Shown one piece after another: positions 14,161 to 26,500 of a stretch of 60,000 nt of DNA; the first letter of the stretch is position 1, and each line of letters opens with the position of its first letter. The notes beneath the pieces were generated by a model that was not told where the DNA came from, did not search any database, and worked only from the letters and a program-made list of their open reading frames with translations. The stretch comes from Antedon mediterranea (lineage: Eukaryota; Echinodermata; Crinoidea; Comatulida; Antedonidae), in contig NC_092679.1 of NCBI RefSeq assembly GCF_964355755.1, forward strand, positions 7,318,001 through 7,378,000, in the 5' to 3' direction. The translations under genes and the position numbers were made by a program.

Positions 14161-14273
14161 CGGAAAACTCAAGTGAAATCTTTCAACTTTATGATGGAGA
14201 TTGAAGTTACAGTCAAAGATGTGATGATCATCAATAATTGGGTTAGAGGATTTGGAGATAAGTACATTCCAAA
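14161..14273 (+). CDS. weak candidate exon, unknown protein
   Basis: The frame reading FNFMMEIEVTVKDVMIINNW and then VRGFGDKYIPK ends at a plausible donor, AAG|GTAACA (14273/14274). The stretch looks more protein-like than surrounding frames, but the exon start is undefined and no family is recognised. Coordinates are approximate. Confidence 0.2.
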
Positions 14274-14279
14274 GGTAAC

Positions 14280-15485
14280 AAGTGTAAAACGAAAGATTCT
14301 CATAATTATGTCCTAAATTGAAGACTCAAGATTGAAGATAAATTGAAGAATTTCAAATGTTGTTTAGCTTTTGTCAAAAAAAGGAAAGCGTTTCGTGTTT
14401 CATATTTTCTCAATGTAATTTTATCATGATACAATGTTTTGTTTGCGAAAGGAAAATGTCCTCAGGCGGCAGTGGCAATACCATCCACTGCTGTATCAAT
14501 TTTGTTTCATTAATTTATAGAAACGATATATTTTGGTGTTGTGTTACAATTAGGAGGCTTTGGATTTCATACCTAAGCCCGATACCGAATTGAAACACTT
14601 GTTTACTCAAGCGAGAGCACTATAAGATAGTAGTGTATCGCGTGGCAGAAAGTAGGTGAGCAAAAAAGTGGAAAACTTGTTGCTGCAACATATGACCAGC
14701 GGCAATACAAATCTCCTGCTGTGTAATAAGTGGTATATAACCAACAACTGTTAACCAAATTTGAACCTATCCACCTGCATCTAATTTTAATGTGGACTTT
14801 TAACTGCAGAGCATAAATCGTACCGATTGTATTGCACAGAGACCACTTGTGGTGTATCCGAGTAATTACCGTCCTACGAATCCAATAACTATTACAGTAC
14901 TTCTCCGTAATATTATTTAAAGTAGTTTTATCCAAACTTTGTATTATTTTACGATCAAATTTGAAATGAATTATTCTTTTCATACAAATTTCAAAGCCAA
15001 TGGATCGTGACTCTTGGCGCTTAAAATTAAATCGCGCGTATTAAACGCGGAATATTACCCGCAGTGGCGTGATAAGTCTTGCTGACACGGTCACTTTAAG
15101 GAGATTTCACGTGTTTATGTTCCTCATCAAAAATACTCGTCATCAGCGGAAATGTCTGGTGGCTATCAACTACAACAATAAAACAACTATAAATACACTA
15201 ATTACCTATCAGGAAAAACTAATGCTTTTATATATAATCACTTTGTTCTAGACCGAAATTACGCTTAGTAATACTAATTTGTTTTGGAAAGAAACTGTGT
15301 TGATGGGTGGATTTAATTACCAAACCACACAGTATAAATTGTTTATATTAGAAAGAGGACAAGTTTTTAGATTGATGGTACTTTTACTGGTAGAAAATAT
15401 TATCTACTAGCAAGCATGGCTATGATGTGTAGAGAAAAATGGGTGTGCATATTTTATTTTCAAAGAAAATGAATCAGTGACATCA
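14280..15485. other. no gene seen
   Basis: AT-rich. The 126-codon minus-strand frame at 14603-14983 is long for chance, but it has no domain, and its Y/I/T/S-rich composition follows base composition. It is left uncalled. Confidence 0.35.
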
Positions 15486-15486
15486 T

Positions 15487-15930
15487 GAGACAAAAAGTTG
15501 GCGCGCGCGTATAAACACCGTACTTTTTCAGTGACATGACGGAAAATTGACGCACGCTTACAAACACCGTTTCTTCTTGTTTGTGAAAGCATAACAAGAC
15601 ATAAAGTTGACGCGGGCGTACAAACATCGTATCTTATTGTTAGTGAAATTATAACAAGACATAAAGTTGACGCGCGCGTACAAACATCGTATTTTCTTGT
15701 TAGTAAAATTATAACAAGACATCAAGTTGACGCGCGCGTACAAACATCGTATCTCCTTGTTAGTTAAATTATAACAAGACATAAAGTTGACGCGCGCGTA
15801 CAAACATCGTATCTTCTTGTTAGTGAAATTATAACAAGACATAAAGTTGACGCGCGCGTACAAACATCGTATCTTCTTGTTAGTGAAATTATAACAAGAC
15901 ATAAAGTTGAGGTGCGCGTACAAACAACTT
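15487..15930 (-). repeat. 60-bp minisatellite, about 7-8 copies
   Basis: Units of exactly 60 bases run from about 15547 to 15925, preceded by a more diverged unit. Each contains GTTGACGCGCGCGTACAAAC, then a TCGTAT motif, a TTGTTAGT motif and ATAACAAGACAT. Because 60 is a multiple of three, the minus strand stays open as a 20-residue protein repeat (15558-15944), which I regard as an artefact. Inner units are nearly identical and the edge units diverge, the usual pattern of unequal exchange. Confidence 0.95.
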
Positions 15931-15949
15931 TTCATTGTCATCATTTATT

Positions 15950-18895
15950 TATTCATTTATAGGCATACTACAGTATTGTAAATTTTGAATGTGAACGGCA
16001 TATTGCGACCTTTAATTTAGGGTAAGAGGAGGGTGGACATAGGCGACAGTGATGACGTAAGAGACATACGTTTGGGATAACAATTACAAAAGAATATAAA
16101 GACGTTTTACGTCATCAATCATTCCCGCGAGAGGGTGTAGTGTAAACATTGTTAAACCACCGTCTCAACTAAACCATTATAAACGTAAATATTATTTATA
16201 TTATCATCTCATAAAATGATTACGCTTTTGTCAAGTATGGCACGCATTAAGCGCACAAAATGGTTTCAAATGTAGGCCTACTTTATTATATAAGCGATCT
16301 TCTTTCCCGAACGTCACAAGACTATACACAGCTGTCGAGTCGAAAAGCCATTCCCCACAATGCTCAGAATTTTGCGCAGATTGGTAAAAGGTCGCTGTTA
16401 CAATGTACTATCAGTGTTGTAGTAATCCTTTGGTTGAAGAATATGTCTAACCTTAGGTGAATACCAGGTACTTCCCAAAATGTGCTATGCTCGGCCTCAC
16501 AAAGAGACAATGGGAAGAATACGTAATCGATGTATTATTACGAACTTCACAGACGCGTTCTTTAGTTCTTCCTGATCGTTGATTAAAATTGACTGGATTT
16601 AAATTTGTCAATCACTAAGAATAATCAGGACAATATTTCAATTGACCATATTATACTTCGAGTGAAACTCAGGAACTAAGCATGCACTTAACTAATTGAT
16701 TGCTTTGCAATTCACTGAACAATAAAAATGAACAATTTAAACGTTTTATCGTCGCGATTGTTTCAGATAGAGCTTGAAGAAATTCCTGTTTGTAAGTCAT
16801 TTAATTAACACTAAACTGTGTTTTAAAATATCAAGTTACAACATTGTCGGAAGAGGGCGTACTATTATTATTATTATTGTATTCCCAAATTTAGTCACGT
16901 TAGTTACTTTTTTATTTCGTAGACATTTTTTAAAAGTTGATGTGTCAAAAATAGGACGTGTATGGAATGTATTACTTTTACATTAGCTAGTTTTACTAAG
17001 TATACGATTCAAATTGTTCTGGCGACCAGTCTCTTATAAAAGCAACTAATACCATGAAAAGAAAATGTATTTATAATGAATAAAATGGAAATGAGAAAAA
17101 TAAAGATAGGCCTACCCACAAAAGAGAGAGAAAAAAGAAACATTTAGAAATCTGATAATGGGAAATCTCAAGATAGTATATAAGAAAAAGTTTTCATGTC
17201 ACAATTTCACGGTCTCAAAACACCTGTAATACTTGAAAGGAACCGCTACACCAGTTACCTTGTCAAACATGTAGGAATATGCCCGAAAGCTAGTCACATG
17301 ACACAGGATACTTAATTTAATTTACTAAAGATACTTAAGTTCAAACTTCTTGCACACGTTTAACTCGATAATGTAAAAATATACAGAAATACGCGACTGG
17401 AGTTAGCGTTACACGAAAGGTGTAACAACTAGTTTATGTTACCTGTAATTAATACTTTTAGATTCAGTAAGAAGCCTGTTTGAATGTATATATACAATGA
17501 CTAGAATATTACAATTGGAAGTGTTTAATATATGCTTCATCAACTTTAGCGGTGAAATCAAACATAACTTGTAAACTAAGAAGTTCTTCAACTAAGAATT
17601 AGTACAAGCAATGTATTCATTTTAAAGTTACGTCAAGGATAGGTTTAAGTAAGCGAGAAGTGTTTAATTAAAATAGATGTTAATAGCCGTTTGTTAACAT
17701 GCACCAAATATTGAGATTACATTTCGTTTTAATGACAGTATCACGATAGGCGGTTTGCAGACCTAGTACAACCAGCACTCGATTAGTACTAAGCCAAAAA
17801 CTGGTAATTCTTCAATTTCAAAAAAAGGTAAAATAAATATATTGAAACAACAAACGGACATTTGATAAACTACCGTACAATATGAATAATCGATAACATT
17901 ACGGGGTTTAATAAATAATTCCCGATGGTTTAGGCAAGAAGGGGAAGTGTAGACAGCTTCTCTCGGAGAGGTTGAACTACCATTTAGAAACTTAAGATCG
18001 CCACTAATTGGCCGGAATCTTAAAAAAAAAAAAAGATTTTCAAAATGTAGGCCTATATAATAAACGTCGAAATACATTTTAGTACAACGTTGGTTATCTA
18101 TATTGGAACAACTTTCTACAAAAGAGAATGAACACATGCGTGATCAACAAAATACTCCTACAGACAGTTAACATTTTTAATTCACCGAGAGAAATTATTA
18201 TTGCAAAAATAAATTTAGAAAAAAAAAATGGTGAAAGATTGTCTCCGCAGAGATTAAATTCATATTCCAAATATTTACTCATTTAAATGATATTATAATA
18301 TAATTTCCTGTGTGCGGAGATGTATTCTGACAGATTCCACCAGCCTCAGCCTGTCATAATACTGTCACAGATCTGGTAGGAAAAGTCAAGATCAGATAAA
18401 TTATGAAATTTGATTTTAAAATGATAATCCAATTATTACGCTAGTTTAGGGAAAGTTTTGTGAGGAGAAAGTGTGGGATGGGAGGGGGGTTGTTATTTGG
18501 TGGCTCGGTTACAGTTTGTAACGAACATTGTAGCTAGCTATACTACTACTGTGCTCAAGAATGTGCTGGTGTGAAAAACCAACGCAAAATGAGAAAACAT
18601 ACAAGTTAAAAGGGCGAGTTTTAAAGCCTAACGAATTGAAGTTGCCCGACGGACAGAAACACGTCGCAATATTGAAGTAGACGAAATGAAAAAAAAGAGG
18701 CTTAATACAAGGAAGGAGAGCGATAACCACGCTTTGACGAATGGGTAGAAAACTTAAAAGCGATCGCAGAGACGTCGTAAAAAATAGATCTATGTTTTAT
18801 TAGGAATTTTAAAACTAAATCTGTAGGAGCAATAGAAACAAAAATATAAAATGGCAATTATTATGGTAGTACCATAGTGTTTATCATCGGAAAGA
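15950..18895. other. no gene seen
   Basis: AT-rich. TGACGTAA (16053) and TTACGTCA (16107) form an inverted pair. TAGGCCTA lies at 16273, 17107 and 18048. The 124-codon minus-strand frame 17763-18137 has no recognisable domain. Confidence 0.35.
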
Positions 18896-18899
18896 TAAA

Positions 18900-18985
18900 C
18901 AAGGCCATATACATGGCTGCAGTCGCGTGCTCAAGTTAGTGTTTACCAACCAACCGACCGACATAGTTGCGACTAAAAATAAAAA
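18900..18985 (+). repeat. interspersed repeat, copy 2
   Basis: Second copy of the repeat at 3615-3740. The block with ATACATGGCTGCAGTCGCGT is identical, the ACCG run is shorter and TGCGACTAAAAA follows. Confidence 0.7.
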
Positions 18986-18989
18986 CATA

Positions 18990-19655
18990 AAACAAAAGAA
19001 TATTATAGATAGGTAGTCATATATCAAAACGTTTTAATTGCACAACTGTAATACAACATAATACAGTAATATAACTATCTGTTTAATTTACAAAGTTTTA
19101 TTAATTATTATTTTACATAAAGGAGGATGAAACGATGCATTTATGTTGCTTTTCTTCGTGATGAGATCATCATAGTCAAAATAAAATGTTGAAAATTTAA
19201 AAACTATAAACATTATATTCAAAACAGGTGCTCCCGTTGTAGTACGGTAGGAATTGTGTATTTATTAAGATTCCATATGGCTATGTATATAGCCATATTT
19301 ACATTTTCCTTTACATACAAATAATAATCAAATTATAATAATTTAGAATCGTGGCCGATTGCCTAGGCTTAAATATCTTTTTACATTTGCATTCTCAATT
19401 TTCACCTACAAGTTATAGGCCTAGTTCTGTTTTCATTCTTCTGTAGATACACCTAATAAATATGCCAACATTTAAAATGACATAATAATGTTTATGATGT
19501 AAAAAAGAACACGCTGACGTTTAAAATACATGACCACCATCAACGAACCAGAACTTTAATCAGAAAATGTTTTTGTGGAGGAATGTGTTTAGATTCACAC
19601 TTCCTGCTCTCCCTATTTCGAACACAACTTGTTGCCTTTGTTGACGGAGATTTCG
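18990..19655. other. no gene seen
   Basis: AT-rich DNA with one TAGGCCTA at 19416. Confidence 0.4.
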
Positions 19656-19661
19656 ATGTAA

Positions 19662-19844
19662 ATGGACGAATATAATACGACACAAGGGAACATTAAAACA
19701 AGTGAAATAAATTACACATGGGGTGATGAAAATTTGTACAGAATTTGTTGGGACAACTTTGGGTCATTCTGCTGGTATATGAAGACCAAAACATACTACT
19801 TTATTAGATCTGACATTTGTGAGGAGCAAATGAAAGTATGCTAA
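19662..19844 (+). CDS. weak candidate terminal exon, unknown protein
   Basis: A 60-codon frame containing NYTWGDENLYRICWDNFG and SDICEEQMKVC before a TAG-free end at TAA. It is rich in W, C and acidic residues, unusual for AT-driven chance frames. No acceptor site or family is convincing, and it lies only about 560 bases from the oppositely oriented WD40 3' end. Confidence 0.18.
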   Translation: MDEYNTTQGNIKTSEINYTWGDENLYRICWDNFGSFCWYMKTKTYYFIRSDICEEQMKVC

Positions 19845-20049
19845 TGTCCAGGGAATGAACATTCAAATAAAGTTATTAACTTATATAAAGCGCGACTGAG
19901 GTTAGTAATGTTAATTGTGTCGGTGAGCAAAGTCAAATGTTATTAGTGAGAACGGATGAGGCTTAGGGGAGGAAGGAAGGGTGTATTCGTCCATTGGTAT
20001 AGTGATTTCATTTGGCACTACGGCATAGCAGATGTTAGTGCAATATTTG

Positions 20050-20055
20050 TTTATT
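20050..20055 (-). promoter_or_regulatory. candidate poly(A) signal of the WD40 gene
   Basis: An AATAAA hexamer on the minus strand, about 350 bases downstream of the WD40 stop codon, a sensible 3' UTR length. Such hexamers are common by chance in AT-rich DNA, so this is only the nearest good candidate. Confidence 0.35.
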
Positions 20056-20286
20056 ATTATTTAATAATTATAATTATTCAGGGTAATCTTTCTTTCTCAT
20101 TAGTAGCTTTTGTTTTATATGGATCAACAAAATTACGGTATTATAGAGTGCATTCTGTTTATAATAATAATATCTTGGATTTATATAGTGTCTAATGTTG
20201 TGAAACCTCTAAGCGCTGAACATTATTACCCCAGAGATTTTTTCCTAATCAAACATGTGTGTTTTCTTCATGTCGGATTAAAATAT

Positions 20287-20361
20287 GATATTGATTGTGA
20301 ATGTGGAAGATGATATTGATTGTGAATGTGGAAGATGATATTGATTGTGAATGTGGAAGAT
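20287..20361 (+). repeat. 25-bp tandem repeat, three copies
   Basis: GATATTGATTGTGAATGTGG plus AAGAT starts at 20287, 20312 and 20337. It lies just downstream of the WD40 stop codon, inside the presumed 3' UTR. Confidence 0.9.
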
Positions 20362-20402
20362 GGTATTATCTGAAGTGTCTTCTTAATGTTGCCGAGTTCA
20401 GC

Positions 20403-20558
20403 TTAAATTGTGTGCTTTTTATCTTGTCTTTGGTTAATTGTCCTCGTCTCAATTGTGTCTTCGTCAGCTTTGTCCCCTGGCTTAAACTGTGGTGTCATCA
20501 GGTCCCAAATTCGAACATTTCCATCGTCACTACAGCTCACAATACGATCCTCAGAAAC
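20403..20558 (-). CDS. WD40 gene terminal exon with stop codon
   Basis: A 156-base exon with acceptor AG at 20560-20559 behind a pyrimidine tract. It codes for 51 residues and TAA (20405-20403). VSEDRIVSCSDDGNVRIWDL closes the last blade. The remaining roughly 30 residues are polar and charged (FKPGDKADEDTIETR, then NQRQDKKHTI) and probably form a disordered tail. The open frame continues 5' of the acceptor, but that part is intron without WD40 character. Confidence 0.92.
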   Translation of the reverse strand, partial: VSEDRIVSCSDDGNVRIWDLMTPQFKPGDKADEDTIETRTINQRQDKKHTI

Positions 20559-23500
20559 CTGAAAGAGCACAGGAAACGATTGTAAAAATATAGGTGATCT
20601 TGGCACTCTTTTTAAAACATTTTGAGAAGCACACATTGTATGATAATGACGATTTCCTGTAAAGCCAGACAAACAGAAAAAAGAATAAAAGTAAGAGAAG
20701 GTATAACCTACACGACAATAAAACATTTGGTAGTCAAACAGAAAACATTTGAAGATGATGTATAGCATAATAACCTACACTATGCAACAAAACTATGGTA
20801 CATTAACTCCTAGCAGTATTAGATAGTGGTAGTTTAAGTATAGACTTACCTGTAATTAAGAAGATGAAACATGCAAAAGAAAACGTTCACCAATTTTGGT
20901 CTGGAAAATATATATGTGCATATTGCACAATCGCAAAGCATAGCAAAAAGCACATACAGAAAGAACATTCTTCAAGGACGATTTTTTTTTAATTTTAGAA
21001 AACGTTTTTTTTTTCACAAGGTGAGCACAATTACAATGTGGCAAAAACAGATAAGCGCTGAATGTTTCTTATACGATTTTCACACCAAGTTTTAAATGTT
21101 ATTACAATTGCAAAGCATAGCAAAAAGCAGATCAACATGTTTTTTCTTCACAACTTTCACAATTTTTACATGTTTGGCACAAATACAATGCATATACAAT
21201 AAACACAACAAAGTTTCATATACTCTGGAATGTTTGAACATTTTGTTATACAACTTTAAGACACAATTAATAATTATTTAGACTAAAGTTTGTACATAAA
21301 ATTAAACTTGTGTTAGGCTGCTTTAGGCAGGAAACTGTAAGTTAAACATATGCTCTCCTTATGTTTAAAAGTTACATTTTCAAGTCTGAAAACAGCAAGG
21401 TATTGGAAATTCAACATATTTAGGAAATCATTACAACGTTGATGCCAAATATGTTACAATGTTGTTAGGTTTGTTACTGCAGTAATGTAAATTTGCTGCA
21501 GCAGCTTCACAGTGCTAACCTCATCACCAGGACATGCAATGCACAATATTATCAAGAATTACAGTTACAGAAGTCGACGATATTGATACATAATGTTTCA
21601 GCATAAATAATAAATGGTATCTGGAATTACAGTTACAGAATTAGACGATATCGAAACATAATGGTTCAACATAAATAATAAATGGTATCTGGAATTACAG
21701 TTACAGAAGTCGACAATATTAACACATAATGTTTCAGTATAAATAATAAATGGTATCTGGAATTACAGTTACAGAATTAGACGATATCGAAACATAATGG
21801 TTCAACATAAATAATAAACGGTATCTGGAATTACAGTTACAGAAGTAATATGGACACATAATGGTTCAACATAAATAATAAATGGTTTTTGGAGTTACCC
21901 ATTTAAAAAGTTTCGAAACAAAAATTAATTCAGTGAAACCAGGACCAAAAACAACAGGAAATGAATATAGGATATTGAAAAGTGTTGAATACTTAACCTA
22001 GCTGGATTCAAATATTGAAGTATTGAATATAATGCTTCACAACATATTGTATTCATTACTGCAGTAGCTTTGGAAGTAAACCCTATGATACCAAGGCAAT
22101 GCCTTGCCAATTTCCTTCTAATGCTGTTGATGTACAGTTTAATTTCAGCGACATTCTGGAGTTAAGTGTGCTTATACGTGGGCGATACAAATACAGTAAT
22201 TAGACAAATTTGCATGTCAACTTCAGCTTCTATCTTTCAATGGTTTTCCATAACTTTGAAATCTTTATCATATCATTTTATCATAATTATCGTATCAAAT
22301 TCCATTGTAATTAACTTCAATTTTTTTGTTCGATAAAATACCATTGTATAATACTCTTTTGAGACATGGAGTTCTAATTTACTTTACTTACCAAAAGTGT
22401 TTTCTTGATAAAGTAAAGAGGCAGAAAAAATAAATGAGAAATATTTGAGAAACGTGTGTATTTGTATCAGTAGTAGTAAGATGTATCAATTGTAACGATA
22501 TTTATATTATTTGATTGGAATTGGTCTCCTTAATTTCAACCAGCATTATTTTGTTCATCTGGATGGGTTACCCTCTATAAATTAAAAAAAAACTTCACTA
22601 TTAAAAGGAAAGAAATGTCTGGTAAGTTTTTAGTAAACTAAATTTCCCAAAAGGCCTCATTCTAAAAAGTGCTTTCAGTCGTACTTAACGGAACATTAAC
22701 TCATTTTGTTACATTTTTCCGACAATTAATGTCATGTTTGAAAATTCTTGATGTCAAATAAATGTACAAAATTCCATAAATAATCTTTATTTACAATCAG
22801 AACACGGACAGCGTTCAATGGTGAGGCAAGTAAACAAAAAACTTTACCGGCACATAAATTACTAAACTTTAAACTGAGTAATAAAAAATCTAACATAACA
22901 CAAATAACGATTGAGGTATTGAAAGTTAATGACGGATAAAGTAATTTATAGTTTGTATTTTGTGTTTATGGATTGGGAAGTTATTTTACATCATAAATTA
23001 AAAAAATAGTTTAATAATGCAATAGGGAAAATTTGTATGGTCATATTTTATTCAATCTTAAAATAATCCTTTTATATAATAATCATTTTATTTTTCATTT
23101 ATTCATTCAATCATTCACAGACCTCCCAAGCCTCCATGTGTGCTTCAACCACCAGCAAAACCATTTCTAGCTGAATAATTGGTGCTTGAAATGTTTTGGT
23201 GCAGATGTTATTTTTCTAAATAATAATTAAAGTTGATAACTTTAAATGTTATTTATTTGGCGAATCAATTCACATAATTCCATATATTGCAGATCAACAT
23301 GCTGGCCAGCAACATATTTTTTTATCAGTGTAGTTACTAGTGGCATTGTAGTCCGGTGGTATGGCTTCTGTTAGACTTGCCTTTTCATGGTGTCCACCAG
23401 TTGATTTTTTTCTGTAATCGTATGAAATACCATGTGTGCCAAAATAATTATCTTTTTACCTAAAGTCAAATCACTGTATAAAGCCACTATTCAAGAGTTC

Positions 23501-26500
23501 TGTGTTCAAATCCTCTAGTTGTACCACAATTGTTCTCATGACCAAAATCACACTAAACTGTATACGTTATACTTGCATTTCATTCTTATCCTATAAATAC
23601 TGATTAATTCACTGACATTTATATAAATATCTTCACATAAATTCCATAATTCATGTGCCAGATAAAAATTTAGATTCTTATTTTATTTAATTATATATTA
23701 GATGAAAGGGTAACCCACACCATAGGTCAATGTTGGGCTGTTTGTAATTTATTACTCCACTGGGACATCATTATGATCACTTACACTGCTGGGACACACA
23801 CCTGAAATACCATTACATTTTTATACTTTCTAATTATCTAGTTATGATTGTTGAGAATTTATTTTCAAAATCTTCCAGGTCTTGTTGATCAAGGTTCAAT
23901 TTTACTGGAAAACGTGTTTTTTTTTTCTTACAACAGAAGCACAATTCCCAATACATCATAGTAAAATGTGTTCTATCGTTCAAAGTTTATTTTTAGGCAC
24001 CAAAAAAACGCAAAAAGTACAAGAACATTGTTATATATTATAGTCACATATTATGAATTAAAATTGTGGTGCATTAATGGTGCGAAAAAAACAAACATTA
24101 AGAGGAAATTTTTAGGACCCAACAAAATGTCCTCTTAATAGGAGTACCCCTGATATGAGGGTTTGCTTCCCATGTTAAATTCATGGGAAAGTGTCTCCTA
24201 GGCTTGTCAAAAAGAAGAGGTTTTCTACTACTGTTTATACCATGTTTCTAGGTTGAGACGACAAAATACTTTGATGCTACTCTAGATAGTGGGACATGCT
24301 GTCCTCAATTCACAGACGAAGGGGTCCAAATCTAGGAGGTAAGCACACCCTCCCCCCCATGCATACTGTACTGTTAAAGTATCACCCATGAAAATGTTTT
24401 CTTTGTCAAGCATTTTATTTGAGCTATTTCAAACATCACACCCCTAGATTTACGAGTGTTTTAAAAATCTTCAACCCCCTTAGAGCCGATTTGAAATATA
24501 ATCAGGCCAGCAATTTAATATTAGCAAATTGGTAGAAATCACTTCAATTGAACAGAATGTGGAGGTTAAACAAAGCCTCATCCCAAGTGGATTGAAAGTA
24601 AAATTGTCATATTACAGTTTATACCTGTATACAAAGTAAGTACAGTAGTACAGAAGATTGAACAATTACTACTAGTACACAGCTATTTTATCACCAAGCC
24701 AGGGGAAAGAGGGGTGTCATAAAGAATATACACTAGTTAGGCCTATTTCACTGCTCGTCTCTCAAACTCCAAGGTAGTAACACAAGATCCTCTGAAAACC
24801 ACCCTGAATGCTCTCTTTTTTTTTCAAAGTCCCAAAACACAATAACGACACATCATGGACTTAGATAGGTACCTTAGATTTAGCCACAAAAGAACAAGAA
24901 CTAGTTCATTACCTGTACGTCTCTGACAGCTCCTTTGTGGCCTTGCAAAGCTCGAACACACGTCATTGTGAAAAGATCCCATTCTTTAATAGAAGTATCT
25001 CTAAAAAGACAATAACTAATGTATGAAAAAAATGCTATAACATTAGGTAATATTTTCATTAACTCATTTCACTTCAAGTAGTACAATGTGTTGTAAATAA
25101 CGCTTAGTGAATATTTATTTTTATTTTCATCATGCTTTGCTTTAAATAAAATGAACTTTTACCACCTCCTGTTTCTGAATGGATAAAACTAAATCACAAG
25201 CATTAGAGAGAATTTGTTTTCCTCAGAATTAAAGCTTTTGAGATTATCACATACTATTGCCCACAAATCTATTGCCATTTATCACTTGTTTCACAATTGT
25301 CCATATCAAAAGAACACAACCTACTATATGTGCACTTGTTCATTCTATTTTACGTAGTTTTTCAGCACATTTCCAATTTCCCTTAACCCTAGAAACCCTC
25401 TCCGTCCCCAATCTCACAGTATACTATAAATTAGCTCCCCTTCAATTTCCTGTTAAAAACTGGTAATGGTAAAGTTCACTATTAGAGGTCTAACTGTACA
25501 ATGTTGTGAAAAACTATAACGTTACATTAAGTCAAAGTAAGTTACTAATTAGAATAAAATCCTACGGAAATGCTAGTCTAGGCCAACTGGTTGTAGGCTG
25601 TTATTGCCAACTATTGTACATGTTGTATTAGCTTTATAGCCCTTTTGCTTACTGATTCGTACATGCGCTAGGCTCTTAACACACAATAATCCCATAACCA
25701 CATATTACACGATAAATAATAACAATGAAACTTAAATGTAGATATATATTTAAGGGTATGTTCAGACTCACGGAGTTACGGTGGAGTTATGTAAAGCGGC
25801 ATACATATTTTTGTGTCTGAACCATGTCGCGGATTAGCGTTAGGGAGCTGTTACTCCGCGCCAGTGGCGTTAATAACTCTAGCGGGAGAGGGTAGATTTC
25901 ATAACGCTAATCCAGTGATGCATCAGTGATTTTAACCTTATAACCAATGAAAATACACGACCACGATTAGCAGACAGCAACTACATACAGTACCCGTACC
26001 CTATAATACGACAGCGAAATAGCTGTCAAATGTATTTTCAGGTTCAGATTTTAAAGAACAGTAAAATTGGCGTCAGTAATATGATATATTCATAAATTAA
26101 ATCAATTAATCAGATAATTGTCCGTGTAACAATTACGTTTTAAATTATTTTGAATTAAAATGCAATTCTACAAGTAGTAAGAAGAAATCAGTATATTTGA
26201 AGGTAAACATATAAATAAAAAAAAAAAAAAAAAAAAATGTAAACGATGTAAACTTTCATGCATTGTCATGAATGTATACATATAGTTCTATCTGCTTTGA
26301 TCTGATCAGAGTGTTTCAAGGCATTGGAATGTTGATCGTTGTGTCTGAACACCTTGGCTTTTAACGCCACGGTTTACCGTACACCTTGCGTAGATAACTC
26401 CACCGTAACTCTGTGAGTCTGAACATACCCTAAATAGCAACTAAGAACGTCAGCAGACTGCTTGCAATATGTCATCACCTTTCTGCTTCACCAAAGGTCA

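Noticed and set aside
14603-14983. 126-codon minus-strand frame
   Set aside because: No domain, no splice context and AT-driven composition. It is long for chance, but I cannot support it.
15558-15944. 128-codon minus-strand frame of 20-residue repeats
   Set aside because: Produced by the 60-base minisatellite; no non-repeat coding sequence on either side.
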